Assembly (NCBI GenBank): GCA_049645705.1
Contig: JBARUK010000096.1
Coordinates: 3,025-67,024, forward strand
DNA length: 64,000 nucleotides
Direction of reading: 5' to 3'
From: JBGNFV01 sp049645705
GTDB taxonomy: Bacteria > Bacteroidota > Bacteroidia > Cytophagales > Cyclobacteriaceae
Shown: positions 36,127 to 43,357 of the stretch, one piece after another
Layout: each line of letters starts with the position of its first letter
Position numbering within the stretch: position 1 is the stretch's first letter
Translations under genes and position numbers: made by a program
Notes under the pieces: model-generated
Told to the model about the DNA's origin: nothing
Database searches by the model: none
Seen by the model: only the letters and a program-made list of their open reading frames with translations

Positions 36127-36144
36127 ACTGATACGATGAGTAGT

Positions 36145-37197
36145 TTACCTGATGGCAACGCTAACAGCGGCGGTTACCGAATGGTATTCGGAAATAGAAT
36201 AGTCTCCGCTAATGGCCAGGGGACCCAGTTTTAAGCCGAGGCCTGCTATAGCCCGGACATGCTGTGTGTCAATAATAAAATCCACAGGGTCTTCTACTCT
36301 TACAGTCGTGTTGGACACGTTGCTGTAGCTGAGGATGTACTCACCCAGGATCTGAGTATGTGTAGTCGTAAAGTCATACCCGGCACCGGCATATACGTTG
36401 AGTATACCCAGTTTTTTGCCTACCAGTAACTGTACTGTTTTAGCCTCTATGTCCATCATGCCGCGCTGGTTCTCACCATCAAAGGTGCCTTCCAGGTTCA
36501 GCTCACCGTTAAGTTTAGTATAGCCACCAAATACTGACAGATCGAAAGGCAGGGCATTCACTACGGGTATCCATTGCTTTATGTCATGTTTTAAGCCTAC
36601 TCCGTACATGTAGAAGCTTCCGTCGTCATTCTCTACCTTGGGCATAAACCGTACTATCAGATCAGTGTTCTTTACCAGCCCTATACCGAGCGTGGCCATG
36701 GGGGCAGGTACGGCATTGGCACCGAATTCCTCTTCCAGCCCAAGGCCTTCGGCCAGGTCAAAATTATCCAGCGGAACGTTGGCGCCGAACTGGTCATTGT
36801 ATACCGTTACATTCGGTCCGGCCTCGGCAGGTCCCATCACCGTCGGGCTAAGGGATTCTGTAAGGTCTGAATCGGTAAGTTTAATATTTGTAAAGTCTTC
36901 GTTACGAAACAGGAAAAACTCATCCTCTTCCGGTACCAGGGCGGCAGATACAGATACCGTGAGATTGAAGCCCAGGGGCTTATGAGGCTTAGCCGAAATA
37001 TACCAGCCATTGTTAAGGCCACTGGAGAAGCCTTTTACCATAGGGGTAACATACATCTCGGTAATTTTACGGGCATCTTCCTGGCCTGTGACCAGTATCC
37101 GGTCCAGGTTGACCTGAGAGAAAGCCTCACTGGTAAAAGCTGCTATGAAAGTAAAGGAAAGCACGATGACTTTCATTTTGGAAAGAGGTAGGTTCAT
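36145..37197 (-). CDS. DUF6588-like secreted/outer-membrane beta-barrel protein
   Basis: The product is about 350 aa with a signal peptide ending AFSQ. The ATG at 37197 and the ATG at 37176 (MKVIVLSFTFIAA) are both possible starts. NLDRILVTGQEDARKITEMYVTPMVKGFSSGLN, read in pieces, followed by KPHKPLGFNLTVSVSAALVP, resembles the DUF6588 family of Bacteroidota. The C-terminal half shows alternating strands (GLKLGPLAISGDYSISEYHS) and ends with an aromatic-poor strand. It is probably an outer-membrane protein, but I see no defined transport role. It is convergent with the hydratase gene. Confidence 0.7.
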   Translation of the reverse strand: MNLPLSKMKVIVLSFTFIAAFTSEAFSQVNLDRILVTGQEDARKITEMYVTPMVKGFSSGLNNGWYISAKPHKPLGFNLTVSVSAALVPEEDEFFLFRNEDFTNIKLTDSDLTESLSPTVMGPAEAGPNVTVYNDQFGANVPLDNFDLAEGLGLEEEFGANAVPAPMATLGIGLVKNTDLIVRFMPKVENDDGSFYMYGVGLKHDIKQWIPVVNALPFDLSVFGGYTKLNGELNLEGTFDGENQRGMMDIEAKTVQLLVGKKLGILNVYAGAGYDFTTTHTQILGEYILSYSNVSNTTVRVEDPVDFIIDTQHVRAIAGLGLKLGPLAISGDYSISEYHSVTAAVSVAIR

Positions 37198-37391
37198 CAA
37201 TGAAAAGGCGTTTGTTATTTAACTAAAGCTAAAAATCGTCAAATTCTTGTGTGATAGCTTCTTAAATGCGCCGAGATCATTGTGTGTGCATGGTTTCAAA
37301 TGAAAATGCCTAATTAATTCATCGGATAGGTCACTTTATGGTTCCCTTACCTGGTGCCGTTACTCTTTTTATACTTTCGATTTAAGTTTGC

Positions 37392-37910
37392 GTGAGAAGG
37401 TTACAGTCCATACCTTTGCGGGAATTATTACTAAACAGGAATTATTCTTATTTGGAAAATAGCCACCAACATACCGGTGCAGAAGATATTAAAGGCGTTC
37501 TGAGAGGTTCGGGCCTGAAGATCACTCCCCAGCGAATAGCTATTTATAAGGAGGTGCTGGACAGGCGGGACCATCCTACGGCGGATAAGGTGCATGAGGC
37601 TATATCGCCGCTATATCCGTCTGTGAGCTTGGGTACGGTGTACAAGACACTGGACACCCTGGTAAATGTAGGGCTTCTGTCACGGGTGGCTACAGACGAG
37701 GTATTGCTGCGTTATGATGCAAACCCCGTGCAGCATCATCACCTGTATCTGTCAGACTCCGGGGAGATCGTCGATTTTTATGATGATGAGCTGGCCGTGC
37801 TGATACGGAACCATTTAGAGGCCAGAAGCATTAAGAACTTTGAAATACAGGACATCCGCCTGCAGGTAACCGGGAAGAGAATCGGTCCCGATGCCGGAAC
37901 GGATGATTGA
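37392..37910 (+). CDS. Fur-family regulator (PerR-like), no structural-zinc cysteines
   Basis: The product is up to 172 aa. The coordinates start from GTG at 37392, but no ATG precedes the Fur core, so TTG at 37452 is an equally likely start. The HTH part reads LKITPQRIAIYKEVL and SLGTVYKTLDTLV. The metal-site segment is VQHHHLYLSDSG. There is no cysteine anywhere, so the CxxC structural zinc site typical of Fur and PerR is absent. It is 36 bp upstream of a 2-Cys peroxiredoxin gene on the same strand, which fits a PerR-type peroxide sensor; this is inference from context. Confidence 0.86.
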   Translation: MRRLQSIPLRELLLNRNYSYLENSHQHTGAEDIKGVLRGSGLKITPQRIAIYKEVLDRRDHPTADKVHEAISPLYPSVSLGTVYKTLDTLVNVGLLSRVATDEVLLRYDANPVQHHHLYLSDSGEIVDFYDDELAVLIRNHLEARSIKNFEIQDIRLQVTGKRIGPDAGTDD

Positions 37911-37946
37911 ATTGTAATTATTTATATCTAAATATAGTAAGAAACT

Positions 37947-38576
37947 ATGTCATTAGTAGGCAAAAAGGCTCCCATGATCAATGCCCCAGCGGTAGTTAAC
38001 GGTGAAGAAATCGTTGAGAACTTTTCTCTTGACCAGTACCTGGGAAACAAGTATGTGGTATTCTTCTTCTACCCTAAGGACTTTACTTTTGTATGCCCTA
38101 CGGAGATCCATGCTTTCCAGGAAAAACTCGCCGAGTTTGAGAAAATGGATGTAGCCGTAGTAGGTTGCTCATGCGATACTGAGGAGACTCACCTTGCATG
38201 GTTAAACGTTTCTAAAGACCAGGGTGGTATTCAGGGTGTAACTTACCCTATCATCGCTGATGCAGCTAAGACTGTAGCGTCTAACTACGGTGTACTTGCC
38301 GGAGACTGGGACTACAACGAAGAAGGCGAGCTTGAATTTACAGGCGCTCCTGTATCTTACCGCGGTACATTCCTTATCGACAAAGAAGGTACTGTACGTC
38401 AGGCTACGGTTAACGATCTTCCTCTTGGCCGTAACATCGATGAGACACTTCGTCTGGTAAAAGCACTACAGCACGTAGAGCAGCACGGTGAAGTGTGCCC
38501 CGCTAACTGGGACGAGGGTAAAGAAGCCATGCAGGCTACCCGCGAAGGTGTTGCTGAATACCTGAGCAAGAACTAA
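37947..38576 (+). CDS. 2-Cys peroxiredoxin (AhpC/Prx1 type)
   Basis: The 209-aa product reduces H2O2 and organic peroxides. The peroxidatic Cys50 lies in FTFVCPTEIHAF and the resolving Cys184 in GEVCPANWDEG, the pattern of typical 2-Cys peroxiredoxins (AhpC/Tpx-like). The conserved arginine region is present in VSYRGTFLIDKEG. It follows the PerR-like gene after 36 bp and ends in its own terminator. Its codon use is more biased than its neighbours, consistent with high expression, though I did not count it. Confidence 0.96.
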   Translation: MSLVGKKAPMINAPAVVNGEEIVENFSLDQYLGNKYVVFFFYPKDFTFVCPTEIHAFQEKLAEFEKMDVAVVGCSCDTEETHLAWLNVSKDQGGIQGVTYPIIADAAKTVASNYGVLAGDWDYNEEGELEFTGAPVSYRGTFLIDKEGTVRQATVNDLPLGRNIDETLRLVKALQHVEQHGEVCPANWDEGKEAMQATREGVAEYLSKN

Positions 38577-38615
38577 GTAGTAATTCCGGCAGGGTTTGCC
38601 GGTTTATATCATAAT

Positions 38616-38653
38616 AAAAGGCTGTTCCCGATTGGGGGGCAGCCTTTTTTTGC
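38616..38653 (+). terminator. Terminator after the peroxiredoxin gene
   Basis: AAAGGCTGTTCCC pairs with GGGGCAGCCTTT around a short loop, and the stem is followed by TTTTTTT. Confidence 0.85.
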
Positions 38654-38752
38654 TTAGAAGGCGGGGTACCGATATGCCGTTCATCCTTATCATCGTTGTA
38701 AGTGGCTATAGCTGGCAATACATTGCTGGTAAAATAAACCATTATTTTATTT

Positions 38753-39082
38753 ATGAGAAAGTTAACTCTAACGATCATTTGCGCATTATTCATGCTGTCA
38801 GGCACGGCTTTTACAGAGAAAAACGAGTGTAAAAGTATTGAGGCTCAGGCTTCAGTAGAAACAGTGTCGGCAGAAGAATTTGCTACGAGCTTCGAAGGAA
38901 AAGTGCTATGGGTAGGACTGTGCGACTGGACACTGAAGCTATGCAGCAACGGTGGTAGGCGCACGATGTCTAAGAAAGGTGTAAATCCTGTAGCAGGGCA
39001 GTACTATTATGTAACTACAAGTGGTTTTGACAACTGCGGTTATAAAGTGAGCACTATCTACAGCTCGAGCTGTACCCTGTAG
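38753..39082 (+). CDS. Small exported cysteine-containing protein, array member 1 (109 aa)
   Basis: The product has a signal peptide (MRKLTLTIICALFMLSGTAF, cleavage near residue 20-22). The mature domain carries a shared pattern: F/Y-x-G-K-x-x-W/V...C-x-W/Y-x-x-x-L-C-x-x-G, then LLxKxGxNPxxGxxYxxT, then a C-terminal cysteine. Here these read VGLCDWTLKLCSNGG, MSKKGVNPVAGQYYYVTTSG and NCGYKVSTIYSSSC. Three relatives follow immediately (39166, 39617, 40039). The cysteines probably form disulfides after export. No known domain was recognised. It is followed by a UUCG-loop terminator. Confidence 0.82.
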   Translation: MRKLTLTIICALFMLSGTAFTEKNECKSIEAQASVETVSAEEFATSFEGKVLWVGLCDWTLKLCSNGGRRTMSKKGVNPVAGQYYYVTTSGFDNCGYKVSTIYSSSCTL

Positions 39083-39110
39083 TCTTCTCCTCCGATACAG
39101 ATATCGATGA

Positions 39111-39135
39111 AACCGGCTTCGGCCGGTTTTTTTTG
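39111..39135 (+). terminator. UUCG-tetraloop terminator (repeat unit 1)
   Basis: AACCGGC-TTCG-GCCGGTT followed by eight T. This 18-nt stem-loop recurs almost unchanged at 39951 and 40406, and an extended variant occurs at 39493. Confidence 0.95.
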
Positions 39136-39165
39136 TATCTTATAGTAAACCAAATAGAAAGACTT

Positions 39166-39486
39166 ATGAAAAAATTAAGAAAACTGGTAGCCTTAGCTTC
39201 CTTCGCTGTTCTATTTTTATCTTTTTCCACCTTATCCTCTGCCACAAAACATACTAGTGAGAGGTTGAGTAGCACATACTTTGGCGAGGTCTATTCGGTA
39301 GTCGAGTGCGGTTATGCATTTGAGCTATGTGGAGGAGGCATAAAACTATTAGATAAAAATGGGTTCAATCCAATAGTAGGACAGAATTATAAGATGACGG
39401 TAGGCAATGACAGCCCTAATTCATGTGGGCCGCTAACATTGACTATGGTTTCAGCTAATTGTAATTATCCTTACTATCCAGAATAG
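39166..39486 (+). CDS. Small exported cysteine-containing protein, array member 2 (106 aa)
   Basis: The ATG at 39166 is preceded by TAGAAAGACTT, the same leader that precedes member 4, and begins a signal peptide (MKKLRKLVALASFAVLFLSF). The mature part repeats the family pattern as FGEVYSVVECGYAFELCGGG, LLDKNGFNPIVGQNYKMTVGN and a final cysteine in SANCNYPYYPE. It is a divergent paralog of the proteins at 38753 and 40039. A 16-bp-stem hairpin ends the unit. Confidence 0.83.
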   Translation: MKKLRKLVALASFAVLFLSFSTLSSATKHTSERLSSTYFGEVYSVVECGYAFELCGGGIKLLDKNGFNPIVGQNYKMTVGNDSPNSCGPLTLTMVSANCNYPYYPE

Positions 39487-39492
39487 CCACAG

Positions 39493-39530
39493 AAGATTAA
39501 TAAACCGGCCGAAACCGGTTTATTAATCTT
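39493..39530. terminator. Long-stem hairpin (repeat unit 2)
   Basis: AAGATTAATAAACCGG and CCGGTTTATTAATCTT form a perfect 16-bp stem around CCGAAA. It contains the AAACCGG core of the other units but extends the stem at its base and lacks a pure T run. Confidence 0.85.
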
Positions 39531-39570
39531 ATATAGATGACTTTACCAGCAAGTCTGACTGATATTTTTC

Positions 39571-39592
39571 TGTAGCAAAATAAATTGCTACA
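39571..39592. repeat. Palindromic TGTAGCAA-N6-TTGCTACA element
   Basis: TGTAGCAAAATAAATTGCTACA lies 25 bp before array member 3. An element differing at one base recurs at 40529-40550. The arms are perfect 8-bp inverted repeats. Confidence 0.85.
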
Positions 39593-39616
39593 GAGCCTCC
39601 GACTTACCCATACATT

Positions 39617-39931
39617 TTGATACTATCGTGTATCCTCTTTACAGCTATGTCGGCTGTATTCCCTTCTCCTGAAAAGGACAAAGACCTAAACATGCTAGCC
39701 CCTATTACCGGAAATATACCCGGTACATATACAGGATACGTAAACACAGTGGGTAGCTGCGGATTCAGTTTTGTAGATTGTTACACAGATCAGGTATTGC
39801 TGTTGAATAAAAGCGGCTATACCTGGCTAATCGGAACATACCATACCATCGAGGTAAGTAATAGCAATACGACCTGCGGATCCAATGTGTACTCTCGCGA
39901 ACCTCAAGGACCATGCGAAACGCAGGATTAA
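39617..39931 (+). CDS. Small exported cysteine-containing protein, array member 3, unusual start
   Basis: The product is 104 aa when read from TTG at 39617. It has a hydrophobic N-terminus (MILSCILFTAMSAVF) and family-like motifs GYVNTVGSCGFSFVDCYTDQ, LLLNKSGYTWLIGTYHTIEVS and a final cysteine in GPCETQD. There is no ATG with a full signal peptide. An in-frame stop (TAA at 39581) lies 12 codons upstream of the TTG, and the ATG at 39647 would remove most of the signal. Either TTG is used or the gene has lost its start and is decaying. Compared with members 1, 2 and 4 the core motif is the least conserved. Confidence 0.6.
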   Translation: MILSCILFTAMSAVFPSPEKDKDLNMLAPITGNIPGTYTGYVNTVGSCGFSFVDCYTDQVLLLNKSGYTWLIGTYHTIEVSNSNTTCGSNVYSREPQGPCETQD

Positions 39932-39950
39932 CATGCGATATATAATTTCA

Positions 39951-39974
39951 AACCGGCTTCGGCCGGTTTTTTCT
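39951..39974 (+). terminator. UUCG-tetraloop terminator (repeat unit 3)
   Basis: AACCGGC-TTCG-GCCGGTT followed by TTTTTC, identical in stem and loop to the one at 39111. Confidence 0.95.
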
Positions 39975-40038
39975 AATTCAGATACATGCTACCTGTAATT
40001 GACTAGGTGGCTATAACTAACCACTAAAAGAAAGACTT

Positions 40039-40386
40039 ATGAGAAAATTTATTTTAGGCTCACTGAGCCTGCTACTATTGATGGCCGGATCGGCCTTTGT
40101 TGAAAAAGATGTGACGGCCGATGCTTCAAAGGTCTGTTTAGAAGGTTTTAATACTGAGGTCTATATCAGCCAGCAATCATCTACATATATAGGTAAGGCC
40201 GAAATGGTATGGGAATGTGCCTGGGCCTTAAAGCTATGTAGTGATGGTAATATGCTCTTAGTGGATAAAACAGGCATAAACCCGATAGAAGGTGAGTTTT
40301 ATAGGATAACGGTAAACGGTATTGGCGACTGTGGAGGTGCTGTTACTTCTATACAGGAGATCAGTTGTGATCCGTACTATTATTAG
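40039..40386 (+). CDS. Small exported cysteine-containing protein, array member 4 (115 aa)
   Basis: The product has a signal peptide (MRKFILGSLSLLLLMAGSAFVEK) very like that of member 1. The mature domain contains YIGKAEMVWECAWALKLCSDG, LLVDKTGINPIEGEFYRITVNG, GDCGGAVTS and a last cysteine in ISCDPYYY, matching members 1 and 2 in order and spacing. The leader GAAAGACTT before the ATG also precedes member 2. It ends with a UUCG terminator in which one base pair is a wobble. Function unknown. Confidence 0.83.
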   Translation: MRKFILGSLSLLLLMAGSAFVEKDVTADASKVCLEGFNTEVYISQQSSTYIGKAEMVWECAWALKLCSDGNMLLVDKTGINPIEGEFYRITVNGIGDCGGAVTSIQEISCDPYYY

Positions 40387-40405
40387 AATAACGATGAATT
40401 TCTAA

Positions 40406-40430
40406 AACCGGCTTCGGCTGGTTTTTTTTG
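40406..40430 (+). terminator. UUCG-tetraloop terminator (repeat unit 4)
   Basis: AACCGGC-TTCG-GCTGGTT followed by seven T. The stem has one wobble pair relative to the copies at 39111 and 39951. Confidence 0.94.
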
Positions 40431-40474
40431 TGATCTTCAGTAGCCTGGATGGACAAAACAGGTCTGTTTCTATT

Positions 40475-40565
40475 TGTAGCAATTTAATTTCCAGAAACAA
40501 AAATGCTACAAATTTGTGGCAATCTGTTTGTAGCAAAAAAAATTGCTACAGACTACTTTGCTACA
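40475..40565. repeat. Cluster of six TGTAGCAA half-sites
   Basis: Half-sites occur at 40475-40482 (TGTAGCAA), 40504-40510 (TGCTACA), 40515-40522 (TGTGGCAA), 40529-40536 and 40543-40550 (the palindrome seen also at 39571), and 40558-40565 (TTGCTACA). All are within 91 bp, mixed in orientation. The rest of the 40430-40696 interval holds no gene that I can support. Confidence 0.8.
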
Positions 40566-40696
40566 AAATGTTCGGCAAGCATTCTGTTTCTGCCCCCCCT
40601 GATCAGAGTCTCTGCAAGTGCCGGACCGTAAGTCTGTCTCCATATTACGCCCCCGTCGCTTTTATGGGAAGGTCTTTTTTCTATTTTTACCCCTGA

Positions 40697-41965
40697 ATGA
40701 ACAGTATTCTCTATAAAATAGGGTCGGGTGCTTATAAGCTGGCGGTAAAAGCCGCCACCCCGTTTGTGCCTAAGGCCCGTAAGATGATCGACGGCAGGAA
40801 AAACTGGCAGGAAAAATTATCAGCAGGCCTCAAAAACAGAGATCAGAAAGCAAAAACGGTATGGGTACACTGTGCCAGCCTGGGCGAGTTTGAGCAGGGG
40901 CGGCCACTGATCGAGCAGATCAGGAAAGACTATCCTGAAACATTCATTTTGCTTACCTTCTTCTCACCCTCGGGCTACGAGGTACGCAAAGACTACAAAG
41001 GGGCGGACTACGTCTGCTACCTGCCGTTTGACAGCGCAGCTAACGCAGAAACTTTTGCGGACGTTGTAAAGCCCGACCTGGTGCTGTTCGTCAAGTATGA
41101 GTTCTGGTACTTTTACTTACAAGCCCTGGATAAGCGTAGCATACCCCTGCTGCTGGTGTCGGCTATTTTCCGCAAAGATCAGTTGTTCTTTAAAAAATAC
41201 GGTAAGCCCTACCGTGACCTGCTCCACCAATTCAGCCACATATTTGTGCAGAACGACCGGTCTATGGCCTTGCTCAGAATGTGCGGCCTAACCAATATCT
41301 CGATGGCGGGCGATACGCGGTTCGACAGGGTGAGTGCGCTGGTATCGGAAGCGCGGCATATCGATATAGCAGAGATCTTTAGCAAAGACAGGGAGGTACT
41401 GGTAGCCGGTAGCATCTGGCCTGAGGATGTGGACGTGCTGAAGGATACGATAAACAACAGCCCGGAGGGTGAAGCCTTCATCCTGGCACCTCATGAAATA
41501 GGGGAGGAGCACCTGGGCGAAGTAGAAAAAGCCCTTACCGTACCTGTGCTGAGGTACTCACAGGCAGAAGGAAAGAACCTGACGGAGTATAAAGTATTGC
41601 TCATTGATAACATTGGTATGCTCAGTGCGCTTTATCGATACGGGTCTATTGCTTATGTGGGAGGCGCCTTTGGCAAAGGCCTGCACAATACGCTGGAACC
41701 GGTCACGTACGGTATGCCCGTATTTTTTGGGAATAAAAATTACCGGAAGTTTGATGAGGCAGTGCGTATGGCCGAGGCCTGCATAGCCTTTCCGGTGGCT
41801 GATGGCACCGAGCTGGAGCAGCGGGTTCAGCAACTGCGGGACGATGAGTTTCGCCTGGGCAGAATCTCAGATAAGGCCCGGCAGTTTGTAGAAGAGAATA
41901 CGGGCGCAACGGAAACTATAATGACTTACCTGGAAAAATGGCTGAAGGAAGAGAAGGTTTTATAA
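40697..41965 (+). CDS. waaA: 3-deoxy-D-manno-octulosonic acid transferase
   Basis: The 422-aa product transfers Kdo to lipid A at the inner membrane. The N-terminal region carries VWVHCASLGEFEQGRPLIEQI, the WaaA/KdtA N-terminal motif. FFSPSGYEVRKDY, LFVKYEFWYFYL and AGDTRFDRV follow, and the C-terminal domain has YVGGAFGKGLHNTLEPVTYG. Length is normal. The stop codon overlaps the ATG of rsgA (TAATG at 41963-41967), so the two are translationally coupled. The presence of waaA shows that the organism makes Kdo-containing lipopolysaccharide. Confidence 0.96.
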   Translation: MNSILYKIGSGAYKLAVKAATPFVPKARKMIDGRKNWQEKLSAGLKNRDQKAKTVWVHCASLGEFEQGRPLIEQIRKDYPETFILLTFFSPSGYEVRKDYKGADYVCYLPFDSAANAETFADVVKPDLVLFVKYEFWYFYLQALDKRSIPLLLVSAIFRKDQLFFKKYGKPYRDLLHQFSHIFVQNDRSMALLRMCGLTNISMAGDTRFDRVSALVSEARHIDIAEIFSKDREVLVAGSIWPEDVDVLKDTINNSPEGEAFILAPHEIGEEHLGEVEKALTVPVLRYSQAEGKNLTEYKVLLIDNIGMLSALYRYGSIAYVGGAFGKGLHNTLEPVTYGMPVFFGNKNYRKFDEAVRMAEACIAFPVADGTELEQRVQQLRDDEFRLGRISDKARQFVEENTGATETIMTYLEKWLKEEKVL

Positions 41966-42873
41966 TGAAAAGTACCGGGTCATGGTACCTGGTACGGACA
42001 GAGTCCGGCGAAGAGCTGAAAAGCCGCCTGCGGGGTAAGTTTAAAAACAAGGGGCTGAAGGTAAACAACCCGATAGCGGTAGGAGACAGGGTCATGGTAG
42101 AGGTGGAAGATGTGGAAGAAGGTACCGCCATCATCACAGACATACTGGCACGCGATAATTATATAATTCGTAAAAGTACCCGACGGGCGAACTACGGCCA
42201 TATCATAGCGGCCAATATCGATCAGGCCATACTAATAGCCACACTGGTAATGCCGCGCACCTCTTCGGGTTTTATAGACCGCTTTCTGGTGACTACGGAG
42301 ACATTCCGCATACCGGCGGTGCTGCTGTTTAACAAAGAAGACCTCCTGGATGAAGAAGCAACAGATGCGCAGCGGCAGGCCATGGAAATGTACGAGTCAC
42401 TCGGCTACCCCTGCTACAGCCTGTCCGCCCTGCACGATGATGATGTGGAAAAGGTAAAGGACCTGCTGAAAGATAAGGTAAGTCTGATAAGTGGACACTC
42501 CGGGGTGGGCAAGTCTACCCTGGTCAACAAGATAGCGCCGGGCACGGACCAGAAGACGGACACCATCTCCGGCTTTGCTAATAAGGGGAAGCACACCACC
42601 ACATTTGCCGAGATGTTTGAGATAATGCCGGACAGCTTTGTGATAGACACGCCCGGTATAAAAGAGCTGGGCCTGATGGAGGTAGAGCCTGAGGAACTAA
42701 GCCATTACTTTCCTGAAATGCGCGATCTGCTGGGCGAATGCAAATACCATAACTGCATGCACACGCATGAGCCGGGCTGCGCTGTGGTAGAGGCAGTAGA
42801 GGAGGGTAAGATACCTCTGTCGCGCTACCATAACTACCTGAGCATGCTGCAGGGCGATGATTCTCATCGCTAA
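41965..42873 (+). CDS. rsgA: Ribosome small-subunit-dependent GTPase A
   Basis: Read from the ATG at 41965 the product is 302 aa; an earlier ATG at 41938 lies inside waaA. It has an OB domain (VNNPIAVGDRVMVEVEDV), then a circularly permuted G domain with NKEDLL (G4) before GHSGVGKSTLVN (G1) and DTPGIKELGL (G3). A zinc finger, CKYHNCMHTHEPGCAV, closes it. RsgA helps mature the 30S subunit. It is coupled to waaA by a TAATG overlap. It is followed by a convergent TPR-like gene after about 20 bp. Confidence 0.96.
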   Translation: MKSTGSWYLVRTESGEELKSRLRGKFKNKGLKVNNPIAVGDRVMVEVEDVEEGTAIITDILARDNYIIRKSTRRANYGHIIAANIDQAILIATLVMPRTSSGFIDRFLVTTETFRIPAVLLFNKEDLLDEEATDAQRQAMEMYESLGYPCYSLSALHDDDVEKVKDLLKDKVSLISGHSGVGKSTLVNKIAPGTDQKTDTISGFANKGKHTTTFAEMFEIMPDSFVIDTPGIKELGLMEVEPEELSHYFPEMRDLLGECKYHNCMHTHEPGCAVVEAVEEGKIPLSRYHNYLSMLQGDDSHR

Positions 42874-42896
42874 TATGAAATGACGCGGGTGCGGGG

Positions 42897-43352
42897 TTAT
42901 TGATCTTCCCCGTTCAGGATGGCGATGGCCTCTTGTGCCTGCTTACTCTTAGGAAATTCCTGTAGGGTACGCTCTATGTACTCCCTCATTCTGGCGTGGT
43001 GGCCCAGTTGACCGTAGCTGTAGGCTATGTTTAGCAGGGCCATCTCCCGGTAGGCCATTTTGGAGGCGCTCAGCAGGCTGATGTAGCGCGTGCGGTCCAG
43101 CCATGCGTGGCGATTAAAGAATGCATAGCTCTGCTCAAACTGGGCTATGGCCTCATTATACTCTTCCTTACGATAAGCGGTGACAGCTCTCCGGTGAGAA
43201 GCCGGGATGAGTCTGAGAAGAACAGAGAGGGCCAGGAAGATAAAGAATGCGTAAAGGCCGGGGTCTTCCACCCCAGTTTGGTTGAGTATAAATACTAACA
43301 CCAGGAAAATACAAAATTGGGGTATAAGAGCTATCCAGGCTATGTTCTTCAT
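42897..43352 (-). CDS. Membrane protein with TPR-like repeats, 151 aa
   Basis: The product has two N-terminal hydrophobic segments (about 5-25 and 32-50), then a cytosolic helical part with tetratricopeptide-type spacing: RKEEYNEAIAQFEQSYAFF, MALLNIAYSYGQLGHHARMREYIERTL. No enzymatic motif is present. It is downstream of the GT2 gene on the same strand with only 5 bp between, so it may be co-transcribed. Function unknown. Confidence 0.78.
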   Translation of the reverse strand: MKNIAWIALIPQFCIFLVLVFILNQTGVEDPGLYAFFIFLALSVLLRLIPASHRRAVTAYRKEEYNEAIAQFEQSYAFFNRHAWLDRTRYISLLSASKMAYREMALLNIAYSYGQLGHHARMREYIERTLQEFPKSKQAQEAIAILNGEDQ

Positions 43353-43357
43353 ATCAG

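Noticed and set aside
38690..38752. TGGCAA-TACA-TTGC upstream of array member 1, resembling a sigma-54 promoter
   Set aside because: The GG to GC spacing is 9 nt, not 10, and the -24 element ends in A. No upstream activator-like element is present.
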